From contig NZ_UWFA01000383.1 of NCBI RefSeq assembly GCF_900601905.1, positions 186,001 through 250,000 on the forward strand: 64,000 nt of DNA, in the 5' to 3' direction. Made by a program: the position numbers and the translations under genes. This DNA comes from Pseudomonas viridiflava. GTDB lineage: Bacteria; Pseudomonadota; Gammaproteobacteria; Pseudomonadales; Pseudomonadaceae. The notes beneath the pieces are model-generated. The model was not told the origin of the DNA, ran no database searches, and was given only the letters and a program-made list of their open reading frames with translations. Each line of letters opens with the position of its first letter. Position 1 is the first letter of the stretch. This document shows, in pieces, positions 9,298 to 17,606 of the stretch.

Positions 9298-9486
9298 ATG
9301 ACCAATAAGCAACGTTTGATCTATTCGCTCCTGATTGCCCTGGCGGTGCTGGCGATCATGTTGGGCTTGTCGCACTTGCAGAACATCGGAGTGATCACTG
9401 AGCAGACCTTTCAGTACATCGCGATTGCGGTCGCAGTGCTGGTGGTGGTCATCAACGGCATCATGCGGCGCAAGGTCAAGCACTGA
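9298..9486 (+). CDS. Small membrane protein, two predicted segments
   Basis: A 62-residue protein of two hydrophobic segments (about residues 9-25 and 37-54), a polar turn between them, and a basic C-terminal tail. The ATG at 9298 has AGGA upstream; an ATG at 9274 would add eight residues. I do not recognise a family with certainty. It lies alone between the Kef-type antiporter and the Fur-like gene. Confidence 0.7.
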   Translation: MTNKQRLIYSLLIALAVLAIMLGLSHLQNIGVITEQTFQYIAIAVAVLVVVINGIMRRKVKH

Positions 9487-9505
9487 GGTGGATGTCTGCG
9501 GGCGA

Positions 9506-9892
9506 TCACTGCGTTGATTCGCCCGGCTCATTGAGTCTTTGCACAGCCTCGGGATGCAGGCAGTAGCTTTTATCCGCATTCAGCGCAATCACGCCTTCAT
9601 CGCACAGGCGCTTGAGCACTTCGCGCACGCTGAGAAACGACAGCGGGATATCCAGCTTGAGCAACTGGCTATGAACCCCACGCACGCCCAGTGGCTGGCC
9701 TTCATGGGTGGCGGCCACCAGCGCGTCCAGCACTTTCAGACGAACCAGGCTGGTGCGCAGGCCGTAGCTCTTCAGCAGCCTGCGGATCGGCTCATTACCT
9801 TGGCGCTCGCTATCGGCAGCAGGCGGCGTCTGGGCAGCAATCGCTGACTGGCGCAGCATCGTTCGGGTGGTGGTGGCTTGACGATTGAACAT
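9506..9892 (-). CDS. Fur-like winged-helix regulator (PA2384 type)
   Basis: A 128-residue protein. Residues 35-115 look like the Fur N-terminal winged helix: a GLRTSLVRLKVLDAL helix, then a region equivalent to the recognition helix (FLSVREVLKRL), and a short wing. The C-terminal Fur dimerisation domain with its His/Cys metal ligands is absent. It is divergent from pvdQ, the same arrangement as the Fur-like PA2384 next to pvdQ (PA2385) in P. aeruginosa, which has been linked to the iron-starvation response. The ATG at 9892 has a GAGGAAG site. Its DNA target is unknown. Confidence 0.75.
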   Translation of the reverse strand: MFNRQATTTRTMLRQSAIAAQTPPAADSERQGNEPIRRLLKSYGLRTSLVRLKVLDALVAATHEGQPLGVRGVHSQLLKLDIPLSFLSVREVLKRLCDEGVIALNADKSYCLHPEAVQRLNEPGESTQ

Positions 9893-10074
9893 CCGCAACT
9901 TCCTCTTCAGGCCTTTTGAAAATACTTGCCTCACTGAGTAAGACGTATGGGCGATAGAAATCCTCATCTTTAAACTGAAAAAATTATTCGCCGTGTTTGA
10001 TCCCTCCAGCCTGGAATGAGAAACCGTGGGCGCGCGTTTCGTGGCAGACGACGCGCCTACGCCCCGTAAATGGT

Positions 10075-10097
10075 TAAATTTCCCAAACGGACTTCGT
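10075..10097 (+). promoter_or_regulatory. Possible PvdS-type (iron starvation) promoter of pvdQ
   Basis: TAAAT at 10075-10079 and CGT at 10095-10097 are 15 bases apart and lie 73 bases before pvdQ. The PvdS consensus is TAAAT, 16-17 bases, CGT, so this site is one base short. A second TAAAT lies at 10067. A plausible but unproven iron-starvation box. Confidence 0.4.
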
Positions 10098-10169
10098 CTA
10101 TTGGTGAGCGCAAACCCTTCCACGTTCTGCTGAGGTTACACCCCTGCAGACGAGCCATCAGGAGTCAGA

Positions 10170-12494
10170 GTGATCAAGTTCAAGCGCATGCCGCAGTTTT
10201 GCCTTGCGGGCCTATTGTGTGGCCTCGGTGTTACCGTCCATGCACAAGCCCCGTCGCCGCAGGCCAGCGTCGAGATTCGCCGAACCACTTATGGCGTGCC
10301 GCATATTCGTGCCCAGAGCGAGCGTGGGTTGGGCTATGGCATCGGCTATGCCTACGCACAGGACAATCTGTGCCTGCTGGCCAATGAAGTGGTCACGGTC
10401 AACGGCCAGCGCTCGCGTTATTTCGGGGCCGAGCAGAAAACTGCGGAGCAGCGCGACAACCTCACCAGCGATCTGTTCTTCAACTGGCTGAGCACCCCCA
10501 GAGATGTCGAACGGTTCTGGCAAGCGCAAACGCCGCAGGTCCGCCAGCGGGTAGAAGGCTATGTCGCAGGGTTCAATCGCGCGCTGGCTGAATCCCGTCA
10601 GGTGCCGGGTACTTCGCAGTGTTTGCAGGCTCAGTGGTTAAGGCCTATCACCACCGGCGATATCGTCAAGTTGACCCGGCGCTTGCTGGCCGAAGGGGGC
10701 ATAGGGCATTTTGCCGAAGCGTTGGCAGGCGCCACGCCACCGGTCAGCAGCGCGTCCATTGATCATGCCCAGGCCGAAGCGTTTCAGGTAGCCGCCGCAC
10801 GCATGCAAAGGTTCGCTCTGGAACGTGGAAGCAACGCCGTGGCCATCGGCGCTGAGCGGTCCGCCAACGGTCGGGGCCTGCTGCTCGCCAACCCTCACTT
10901 TCCATGGGGCGGTGGCTTGCGCTTTTACCAGATGCACCTGACCATCCCGGGCAAACTTGACGTCATGGGCGCTTCGTTGCCTGGTTTTCCGATGGTGAAT
11001 ATCGGTTTCAGTCAGCATCTGGCATGGACGCATACGGTGGATACGTCAAAGCATTTCACCTTGTTCCGCCTCAAGCTCGATCCGCAGGACCCCACCCGCT
11101 ATATGCTCGATGGCCGCTCACGTCCCCTGAAAAAGACCGCGGTCTCGGTCACGACGGTCGGCAAGGATGGCCAGCCGCAGCAACAATCCCGCACGGTTTA
11201 CAGTTCGGTATTTGGCCCCGTGGTGCAGTGGCCGGGCAAGCTGGACTGGAATCGCGAGTACGCCTACAGCCTGCGAGACGCCAACCTGGACAATGACCGG
11301 GTCTGGCAGCAGTGGTACGCGATGAATCACGCTGACAGCCTGGCGGCGTTGCAAAAATCGCTGCAGAAAATCCAGGGCATACCCTGGGTCAACACCCTTG
11401 CGGTAGATGACAAGGGGCAGGCGCTGTACATGAATTATTCGGTGGTGCCCAACGTCAGCGTCGCCAAGCTTGCAAGCTGCAGCGATCCGGCTGCCGGGCA
11501 GGAAATGATCGTGCTCAATGGCTCGCGTATGGCCTGCGCGTGGGACTCTGACCCATCCGCAGCGCAGGCAGGAATCTTCCCGGCATCGGCGCTGCCCAGC
11601 CTGTCGCGTAGTGACTACGTGCAAAACTCCAATGATTCGGCATGGATGACCAATCCTGCTCAACCGCTGACCGGCTATTCACCGGTCATCAGTCGGGAAG
11701 GAATGCCGCTGGGGCCGCGCGCCCGTTTTGCTATCGAGCGCCTGGTTGACGAGCGGCCGGGTATAACCAGCGTTGCCGATCTGCAAGCCATGGTCATGGA
11801 CAACCGTGTCTATCTGGCCGAATCCGGCGGTTTGCTGGATGACCTGTTGCAGTATTGCGCGGGCTACACGGGCGACGATGCGGCGACCATCAAAAGCGTC
11901 TGCCTCAGCCTTGCTCAGTGGGATCGCACCGCCAATCTGGAGGCAGGGCCGGGCTTTGTGCATTTCCAGAATATTGCCAGGGCACTGCAGAAAGTACCGG
12001 GGGCGTGGCGCATCGGCTTCGACCCAGCCAACCCGGTCCACACGCCGCGAGGGCTTGACGTGCGTCAGCCTGAGGTCATCAAGGTGTTGCACGAAACGCT
12101 GCTGGCATCGGCAGCAGAGTTGAGCAAGGCCGGGCTGCCCGACACCGTACGCTGGGGAGATATTCAGGTCTCGGGCGCGGGCGCCGAGCAGATACCGGTC
12201 CATGGCGGGCCGGGAGTATTAGGCATTTACAACGCAATGCACGCAATACCGCGCACTGATGGCAAGCGTGAAGTGGTCAGTGGTACCAGCTACCTGCAAG
12301 TGGTCAGTTTCGATCAGCAAGGTCCGCAAGCCCTGGGTTTGCTGGCGCCTTCGCAGGCCACTGAATCCAGCTCGGCCCATCGACGCGACCAGACGCAGGC
12401 GTTTTCTGCCAAACAGTGGGCCGTGTTGCCGTTTACCCAGCAACAGATCGAGGCTGATCCTGCGTACACGCTGCAGCTGATTCGGCAGAGGTAG
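10170..12494 (+). CDS. pvdQ: Acyl-homoserine lactone / pyoverdine acylase PvdQ
   Basis: A 774-residue N-terminal nucleophile hydrolase of the penicillin acylase family. It has a signal peptide (cleavage near A25), then an alpha chain with YGVPHIRA and ERGLGYGIGYAYA, then the autoprocessing site GSNAVAIG, whose S221 becomes the beta-chain nucleophile. Long stretches match P. aeruginosa PvdQ as I remember it. PvdQ removes the fatty acyl chain from the pyoverdine precursor in the periplasm and also cleaves long-chain acyl-homoserine lactones. The start is GTG with GGAG six bases upstream. It is convergent with a FecR gene. No pyoverdine synthetase gene is in the window. Confidence 0.93.
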   Translation: MIKFKRMPQFCLAGLLCGLGVTVHAQAPSPQASVEIRRTTYGVPHIRAQSERGLGYGIGYAYAQDNLCLLANEVVTVNGQRSRYFGAEQKTAEQRDNLTSDLFFNWLSTPRDVERFWQAQTPQVRQRVEGYVAGFNRALAESRQVPGTSQCLQAQWLRPITTGDIVKLTRRLLAEGGIGHFAEALAGATPPVSSASIDHAQAEAFQVAAARMQRFALERGSNAVAIGAERSANGRGLLLANPHFPWGGGLRFYQMHLTIPGKLDVMGASLPGFPMVNIGFSQHLAWTHTVDTSKHFTLFRLKLDPQDPTRYMLDGRSRPLKKTAVSVTTVGKDGQPQQQSRTVYSSVFGPVVQWPGKLDWNREYAYSLRDANLDNDRVWQQWYAMNHADSLAALQKSLQKIQGIPWVNTLAVDDKGQALYMNYSVVPNVSVAKLASCSDPAAGQEMIVLNGSRMACAWDSDPSAAQAGIFPASALPSLSRSDYVQNSNDSAWMTNPAQPLTGYSPVISREGMPLGPRARFAIERLVDERPGITSVADLQAMVMDNRVYLAESGGLLDDLLQYCAGYTGDDAATIKSVCLSLAQWDRTANLEAGPGFVHFQNIARALQKVPGAWRIGFDPANPVHTPRGLDVRQPEVIKVLHETLLASAAELSKAGLPDTVRWGDIQVSGAGAEQIPVHGGPGVLGIYNAMHAIPRTDGKREVVSGTSYLQVVSFDQQGPQALGLLAPSQATESSSAHRRDQTQAFSAKQWAVLPFTQQQIEADPAYTLQLIRQR

Positions 12495-12513
12495 GGGCAA
12501 CCAGCACAGGTCT

Positions 12514-12537
12514 GCGGGACCGGTTTTGGCCGCGAAG
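12514..12537 (+). repeat. Single degenerate REP copy
   Basis: The segment beginning GCGGGACCGG and ending CCGCGAAG resembles the REP family seen at 54390 and 62476. A small hairpin, GTCAGG-TTTG-CCTGAC, follows at 12601-12616 in the same convergent gap. Confidence 0.5.
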
Positions 12538-12646
12538 CCTGCTGTTAGGGCTGCGCATGTAGCGGGGGCAGCTTTGCCCGGGTAAAGCCTATTCCACAAA
12601 GTCAGGTTTGCCTGACACACTGCTGATGCGCAGGACTGCGGAGGTG

Positions 12647-13675
12647 TCAGCCCTTCGGCGAATTGGCCGAGCGGCGGATGATCACCGGGTTGCCATCCTG
12701 GTTTGTGGACACGGTCACCGGCAGCATCTTGGGTAGCGAGGTCAGCAGGCCCGCCATGTCGCGGGTGTTGTAACTGCCGCCCAGACGCATCGCACCGGTG
12801 GCTTTATCAGCCAGCAGGATCGGCTGCGGCAGGTACCGGTTGATCAGCGGCAGGGCCTGATTCAGCGGCAAGTCATTAATCACCAGCTTGCCGTTACGCC
12901 AGGTCAGGCTGCTGTCGTTGGCGTAGGTTTTGCTGATCAGAGGAGCGCCGTCGCCATCCTTGTAGCTGGCCTGCATGCCAGGTTCCAGGCGGTATCCGCG
13001 ATTGGGGATGCGGGTGTCGCTGAGGACCTGAACGGATCCCTCAATCAGCATCACTTTGACCTGATCCTGATACATCCAGACGTTGAACTTGGTGCCGGTT
13101 ACCTGGATGCTGCCCTGGCCGGCATTGACTATGAACGGGTGCTGACTGTCATGGCTGACTTCGAAAAACGCCTCGCCCTTTTCCAGAACAACGCTGCGTC
13201 GGTCCTTGTAGTTGGCAAAGCTCAGCTCGGTGCCGAGGTTGAGCTCGACACGACTGCCATCAGCCATGGTCACCAGGCGCGTGGCACCCGTGGCTTCGTA
13301 GGTGTCATAGCTATTGGGAATCCAACCCTGATTCCAGCCGACAAACCCAGCAACAGGTATCGCCAACAGGACGATGGCTGCAGCAGCGGCATAGTGGCGC
13401 TTGCGCCGTGAGAGCGTGGTTGGTCTTGCGCCGCGTTGCAGATTCACCGCGTCAGGAAGTGGTGCTGGATTGACGGGTACGATCAGCTCGGACGCCTGCC
13501 AGATTTCCAGCATCGCCTCGAACTCGAACGCGTGCAGAGGATGGGCCTCGCGCCACCCCTCGAATACCAGGCGTTCTTCTGCCGTGCAGTCGCTGGCGTG
13601 CAAACGCATGCACCAATGTGCTGCGGCATCGGTGATGGCGTCGTGTTCTGCTTCGCTGAGGATACGGTCGCTCAT
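12647..13675 (-). CDS. FecR-family anti-sigma regulator
   Basis: A 342-residue protein with an N-terminal cytoplasmic anti-sigma region (DUF4880-like, with the EAHPLHAFEFEAM stretch), one membrane segment near residues 94-113 after a basic SRRKRH cluster, and a periplasmic FecR domain including MADGSRVELNLGTELSF and GEAFFEVSHD. FecR proteins relay a signal from a TonB-dependent siderophore receptor to an ECF sigma factor. The neighbour pvdQ suggests an FpvR-like role in ferripyoverdine signalling, but no ECF sigma gene or receptor is adjacent, so the symbol is not assigned. Confidence 0.9.
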   Translation of the reverse strand: MSDRILSEAEHDAITDAAAHWCMRLHASDCTAEERLVFEGWREAHPLHAFEFEAMLEIWQASELIVPVNPAPLPDAVNLQRGARPTTLSRRKRHYAAAAAIVLLAIPVAGFVGWNQGWIPNSYDTYEATGATRLVTMADGSRVELNLGTELSFANYKDRRSVVLEKGEAFFEVSHDSQHPFIVNAGQGSIQVTGTKFNVWMYQDQVKVMLIEGSVQVLSDTRIPNRGYRLEPGMQASYKDGDGAPLISKTYANDSSLTWRNGKLVINDLPLNQALPLINRYLPQPILLADKATGAMRLGGSYNTRDMAGLLTSLPKMLPVTVSTNQDGNPVIIRRSANSPKG

Positions 13676-13866
13676 TGGCTCTCCGGCTGTAGGAACATTC
13701 TACTGCGCACATCAGTTGGGGAGAACAGGTATGGCTATTGAATATCAACGCATTCGGCTATTTTTCGGTAATAGCGGTCCATTCGCGTTAACGCTGCTGG
13801 CCAATGGCATTCAGATCGCCGTCGTGATTAAACTGACGCTCTTTCCTGGCAGCCTCGAGGTAATGG

Positions 13867-14316
13867 ATGAGCGTACGTATTGAAACGACCGCTAACCCCA
13901 CGGATGAGGACTACCTGAGCATTCTCACGCCATTGCGCGCCTTCAATGTCTCCAGGGCAGGTGATGCCGGGGCTGAGAAGTTTGCCTTGTTGATTCGCGA
14001 CGAGCACAGCAATGAGGTACTGGGCGGCTTGTATGGCAGGTTGCTGTATCGCTGGATGTTCATCGAGCTGCTGGCGGTGCCGGAGCAGGCACGTGGTCAG
14101 GGGCTGGGGTCACGTTTGATGGGCATGGCAGAAGATCTGGCTCGCGAGAAGAACTGCATCGGCATCTGGCTCGATACCTTCGACTTTCAGGCACCGGAAT
14201 TCTATCGCCGCCTGGGCTTCAGCGAGTTCGGTCAGGTCAATGACTATCCGCCAGGGCACAGGCGTTTCTATTTTCAAAAGCGTCTGGATCAGTCGGCAGT
14301 CGATTTACCCAGCTAA
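13867..14316 (+). CDS. GNAT-family N-acetyltransferase
   Basis: A 149-residue GNAT protein. The acetyl-CoA binding signature is visible as VPEQARGQGLGSRLM around residues 75-90, followed by the FYRRLGFSEFG strand-helix near residues 115-125. Substrate unknown. The ATG at 13867 overlaps another ATG slightly upstream but gives a normal family length. It starts 60 bases before the DpkA-type reductase's upstream gap and may be transcribed with it. Confidence 0.87.
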   Translation: MSVRIETTANPTDEDYLSILTPLRAFNVSRAGDAGAEKFALLIRDEHSNEVLGGLYGRLLYRWMFIELLAVPEQARGQGLGSRLMGMAEDLAREKNCIGIWLDTFDFQAPEFYRRLGFSEFGQVNDYPPGHRRFYFQKRLDQSAVDLPS

Positions 14317-14375
14317 TTCGGCGCAGTAACCTCGCTGGCACGCTGGTTTCCTAGTCTTCAGATCGGAGTTTTCAG

Positions 14376-15407
14376 ATGTCTGCATCCCGTGACACCGCCC
14401 AGACCCAGACCGTCGAATACGCCGCGTTGGTCGAAGTGCTGCGCCAGATATTCCTGCGTCACGGCACCTCGGAGCCCGTCGCCCAAGTACTGGCACACAA
14501 CTGCGCAAGTGCCGAGCGGGACGGCTCCCATAGCCATGGCATCTTTCGCATCCCCGGTTATCTTTCGTCACTGGCAAGCGGCTGGGTCGATGGCCGTGCC
14601 GTGCCGGTAGTCGAGGACATCAGCCCGGCGTTCATCCGCGTTGATGCGGCCAACGGCTTTGCCCAGCCCGCGCTGGAGGCTGCCAGGGAGCTGCTGATTG
14701 CGAAAGCCAGAAGCACCGGAATTGCGATTCTGGCGATTCGCAGCTCCCATCACTTCGCCGCGTTATGGCCGGACGTCGAGCCGTTTGCCGAGCAAGGCCT
14801 GGTGGCCCTGAGCGTGGTCAACAGCATGACCTGCGTGGTTCCACACGGCGCCCGCAAACCCTTGTTCGGCACCAATCCGATCGCCTTCGCCGCGCCACGT
14901 GCCGGGGGGGAGCCGATCGTTTTTGATTTGGCCACCAGCGCCATTGCCAATGGGGATGTGCAGATTGCTGCCCGTGAAGAGCGTCTGTTACCCGAAGGCA
15001 TGGGGGTCGACCGGGCCGGACAGCCAACGGTAGACCCGGCAGCGATTCTGGATGGCGGCGCGCTGCTGCCATTTGGCGGTTACAAAGGCTCGGCGCTGTC
15101 GATGATGGTCGAGTTGCTGGCGGCGGGGCTCACCGGAGGGAATTTCTCGTTCGAGTTCGACTGGGCGGGTCATCCCGGCGCACAGACGCCTTGGACCGGG
15201 CAGTTGTTGATCGTGATCGACCCCGACAAAGGCAGTGGTCAGAGCTTTGCGCAACGCAGCGAGGAGCTGGTCAGGCGGATGCAGGAGGCAGGGCAGGAGC
15301 GCTTGCCGGGCGATCGACGTTACCGGCAGCGCCTGGAGTCGCTGGCCAACGGGATCGAAATCTCGCTGGCCGACTGGACGCGATTACAGACGCTGGCGCA
15401 GGGTTGA
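14376..15407 (+). CDS. dpkA: Ldh-family reductase, likely delta1-piperideine-2-carboxylate reductase
   Basis: A 343-residue NADPH-dependent oxidoreductase of the malate/L-lactate dehydrogenase family. The SHSHGIFRIPGYL motif near residue 52 holds the catalytic His, and the HHFAALWP and GTNPIAFAAP stretches bind the nicotinamide cofactor. The length and these motifs match DpkA of pseudomonads, which reduces delta1-piperideine-2-carboxylate and pyrroline-2-carboxylate in D-lysine and D-proline metabolism. Other family members act on different 2-oxo acids, so the symbol is probable rather than certain. Confidence 0.8.
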   Translation: MSASRDTAQTQTVEYAALVEVLRQIFLRHGTSEPVAQVLAHNCASAERDGSHSHGIFRIPGYLSSLASGWVDGRAVPVVEDISPAFIRVDAANGFAQPALEAARELLIAKARSTGIAILAIRSSHHFAALWPDVEPFAEQGLVALSVVNSMTCVVPHGARKPLFGTNPIAFAAPRAGGEPIVFDLATSAIANGDVQIAAREERLLPEGMGVDRAGQPTVDPAAILDGGALLPFGGYKGSALSMMVELLAAGLTGGNFSFEFDWAGHPGAQTPWTGQLLIVIDPDKGSGQSFAQRSEELVRRMQEAGQERLPGDRRYRQRLESLANGIEISLADWTRLQTLAQG

Positions 15408-15507
15408 TGAAAACTCTGCGGTGACCACTCGTCGTCATGAGGCTTGCGCGAAACGCCATATTTAAATACTGTATGTTTAACCAGTATCCGAATAGAAGGC
15501 GGTCCCC

Positions 15508-15705
15508 ATGTCCTTTGAACACGCTGCACACGCTACCCCAGAGCATGCTTCCCGATTGGCTGGCATGAACGAAATGCAGCGCGAGGATTTCCTCGCCCTG
15601 GCGTCCGCTTTGCGCCAGTTCAACGCCTACGAACCTCAGGTGTGCCTGGCTATTGCAAATGCTCAGTCCGGCGCCGAGCGATACTCGACGCTTGCGGCGG
15701 ATTAG
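15508..15705 (+). CDS. Small hypothetical protein
   Basis: A 65-residue soluble, mostly helical protein with a good AAGGCGG site before its ATG. I do not recognise a family. Its last 56 bases overlap the end of the convergent small membrane gene on the other strand. Confidence 0.55.
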   Translation: MSFEHAAHATPEHASRLAGMNEMQREDFLALASALRQFNAYEPQVCLAIANAQSGAERYSTLAAD

Positions 15706-15838
15706 GCGGTGGCGCTCCAGCTGACGGGGCTTCGTCGAACCGCTCCCGGTCAGGATGGCTCTTGCCATTGCGGATCAGCATCAGCGCCAACAGCGTGCCG
15801 AACAGTGACACAAGGCACCAGCCAAGCAGAAGCTTCAT
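15650..15838 (-). CDS. Small membrane protein
   Basis: A 62-residue protein with one N-terminal hydrophobic segment (about residues 2-22) followed by a polar, proline-rich tail. A GGAG lies about twelve bases before the ATG. No family recognised. It overlaps the end of the convergent gene at 15508-15705, so one of the two could be spurious. Confidence 0.45.
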   Translation of the reverse strand: MKLLLGWCLVSLFGTLLALMLIRNGKSHPDRERFDEAPSAGAPPPNPPQASSIARRRTEHLQ

Positions 15839-16083
15839 GAGTGCGCAATCTCCAAACGACGTCCAAGCGGTGGGCCAGTTGCGTTATCCATCGCCAGTCT
15901 CGGACCTTGAAAGCCGACGCCACGCGCCGACCTGATGTGCATCGCCAAGTCGCCTTATACGAATGCAGCGCACAACCGCGCTGGCTTAGCGTTACTGGGT
16001 GGTAGCAATACCGATAATAGCCCAATGGTCATAGGCAATGCAGAGTATGGTTAAGGATGACGCTCAGCTTCAGGTGCCTCTCC

Positions 16084-16428
16084 ATGACCAGCCTCGGCTC
16101 CAGACTCAAAGAAGAGAGAAAAGCCCTCGGCCTTTCTCAACAGGATTTTGCCGCAATCGGCGGTGTGGAAGCCAACGCGCAAGGCAAATACGAAAGTGGC
16201 CAGCGCATGCCGCGCTCCAATTACTTGTCCGCGTTGGGCCACCGGGGCGTGGACGTTCTCTACCTGCTTTCCGGCCGACGAACACCGCTTGAGATTACTT
16301 CGTTGAGCGATGCTGAGCGCGCAGTGATTGTGCACTATCGCGCTCTGACCATGGTCGATCAGGACGCCATAGGGCGGCTGGCGCAATCCCTCTCCGAATG
16401 CTTGCCCCCCACGGTCGAGTCCAGCTAG
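16084..16428 (+). CDS. XRE-family helix-turn-helix regulator
   Basis: A 114-residue protein with an N-terminal Cro/CI-type helix-turn-helix: LGSRLKEERKALGLSQQDFA, then the recognition region ending in YESGQRMPRSNYL. The C-terminal half is helical and lacks a recognisable sensor domain. The ATG at 16084 is preferred because the family begins a few residues before the first helix. It lies upstream of the ParD-like and map genes, on the same strand, with a 68-base gap that contains palindromes. Confidence 0.82.
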   Translation: MTSLGSRLKEERKALGLSQQDFAAIGGVEANAQGKYESGQRMPRSNYLSALGHRGVDVLYLLSGRRTPLEITSLSDAERAVIVHYRALTMVDQDAIGRLAQSLSECLPPTVESS

Positions 16429-16452
16429 ACGGTATCTTCGGTTGAATATGAG

Positions 16453-16478
16453 TATACGAAACGTATATGCTTCGTATA
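16453..16478. promoter_or_regulatory. Palindromic operator before the ParD-like gene
   Basis: TATACGAA at 16453-16460 and its exact reverse complement TTCGTATA at 16471-16478 are separated by ten bases. A nested copy, TATACG-AAA-CGTATA, covers 16453-16467. Such overlapping palindromes next to a ribbon-helix-helix gene are typical of autoregulatory operators. Confidence 0.65.
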
Positions 16479-16496
16479 TTCCATCCGAGGTGAACC

Positions 16497-16751
16497 ATGG
16501 GTCTGGTCAAAATTTCCGAAGATATGCACGCCAATATTCGCGCCGCCAGCGCTGCGCTGAGCCGCTCTATCAATGCCCAGGCTGAACACTGGATGCGGGT
16601 TGGCATGCTTGCCGAGCTGCATCCGACACTGGATTACAGTGAAATCTGCCAAATGCTGATTCGTGCCGAAACGGCGGGCGGCGCCGTGCTGAGTGCCCAG
16701 ACCTACGATATTTCGCCACCTCATCTTCAGGCACAGGAGGCTTCGCGATGA
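16497..16751 (+). CDS. ParD-like antitoxin-family protein
   Basis: An 84-residue protein that fits the ParD-like family (PF11903 type): an N-terminal MGLVKISEDMH strand, then a ribbon-helix-helix-like segment with SRSINAQAEHWMR, then a helical tail. No ParE toxin follows; instead its stop codon overlaps the map start codon (ATGA). The palindromes just upstream suggest that it binds its own promoter. Whether it neutralises anything is unknown. Confidence 0.8.
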   Translation: MGLVKISEDMHANIRAASAALSRSINAQAEHWMRVGMLAELHPTLDYSEICQMLIRAETAGGAVLSAQTYDISPPHLQAQEASR

Positions 16752-17539
16752 GTGGCGCAATCAGCTTCAAGACCGAAGAAGATCTCGTCCAGTTACGCAT
16801 TGCAGGCCGACTGGCCGCCGACGTGCTGGCAATGATCAAGCCCCATGTAAAGGCAGGCGTCAGCACCGAGGCGCTGGACGATATCTGTAATGAATATATC
16901 GTCAAAGAATTGAAAGTGATTCCGGCCAACGTCGGTTATCACGGGTTTACCAAAACCACCTGCATCTCTCCCAACGCGGTGGTCTGCCACGGCATCCCCT
17001 CGGCTTCTGACATCCTCAAGGACGGCGACATCATCAACATCGATGTGGCCGTGATCAAGGATGGTTGGTATGGCGACACCAGCCGCATGTACTTTGTTGG
17101 TGAAGTGAGCCCGCTGGCCAAACGCCTGGTGCACACCACTTATGAGGCTACTCGCGCAGGCATTCATGCAGTGCGCCCTGGCGCGACCCTGGGTGACATC
17201 GGCCACGCCATTCAGACGGTGGCGCACCGGGAAGGCTTCAGCGTGGTTCGAGAGTATTGCGGGCATGGCATCGGCCGCAATTACCATGAAGATCCGCAAG
17301 TCCTGCATTACGGTGCGCAGGGTAAAGGCATGCGCCTCAAGAAAGGTATGGTGTTCACCATTGAGCCCATGATCAATGCGGGCAAGCCCGGGACCAAGGT
17401 GTTGCCAGACGGCTGGACGGTGCTGACCCGCGATCTGTCGTTATCAGCTCAGTGGGAACATATGGTCGCGGTGACTGACGATGGTTTTGAGTTGCTGACG
17501 CCCTGGCCGGAAGGCACGGGTGAATACCCGGCGATTTGA
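16748..17539 (+). CDS. map: Type I methionine aminopeptidase
   Basis: A 263-residue methionine aminopeptidase. The metal ligands are visible in IDVAVIKDGWYGDTSRM (two Asp), CGHGIGRNYHE (His), FTIEPMIN (Glu) and the late QWEHMV segment. It removes the initiator methionine from new proteins. A housekeeping map is usually found next to rpsB, so this is probably a second copy. It is translationally coupled to the ParD-like gene. Confidence 0.93.
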   Translation: MSGAISFKTEEDLVQLRIAGRLAADVLAMIKPHVKAGVSTEALDDICNEYIVKELKVIPANVGYHGFTKTTCISPNAVVCHGIPSASDILKDGDIINIDVAVIKDGWYGDTSRMYFVGEVSPLAKRLVHTTYEATRAGIHAVRPGATLGDIGHAIQTVAHREGFSVVREYCGHGIGRNYHEDPQVLHYGAQGKGMRLKKGMVFTIEPMINAGKPGTKVLPDGWTVLTRDLSLSAQWEHMVAVTDDGFELLTPWPEGTGEYPAI

Positions 17540-17553
17540 TCCCACAGCATAAA

Positions 17554-17575
17554 CCCGACCTGGTGACAGGTCGGG
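17554..17575 (+). terminator. Hairpin after map
   Basis: A perfect nine-base stem, CCCGACCTG and CAGGTCGGG, with loop GTGA. The T-run is missing, so it is either a weak terminator or an mRNA 3'-end stabiliser. Confidence 0.6.
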
Positions 17576-17606
17576 CTTCACAGGGGTTGAAACCGGATTC
17601 AAAGCC

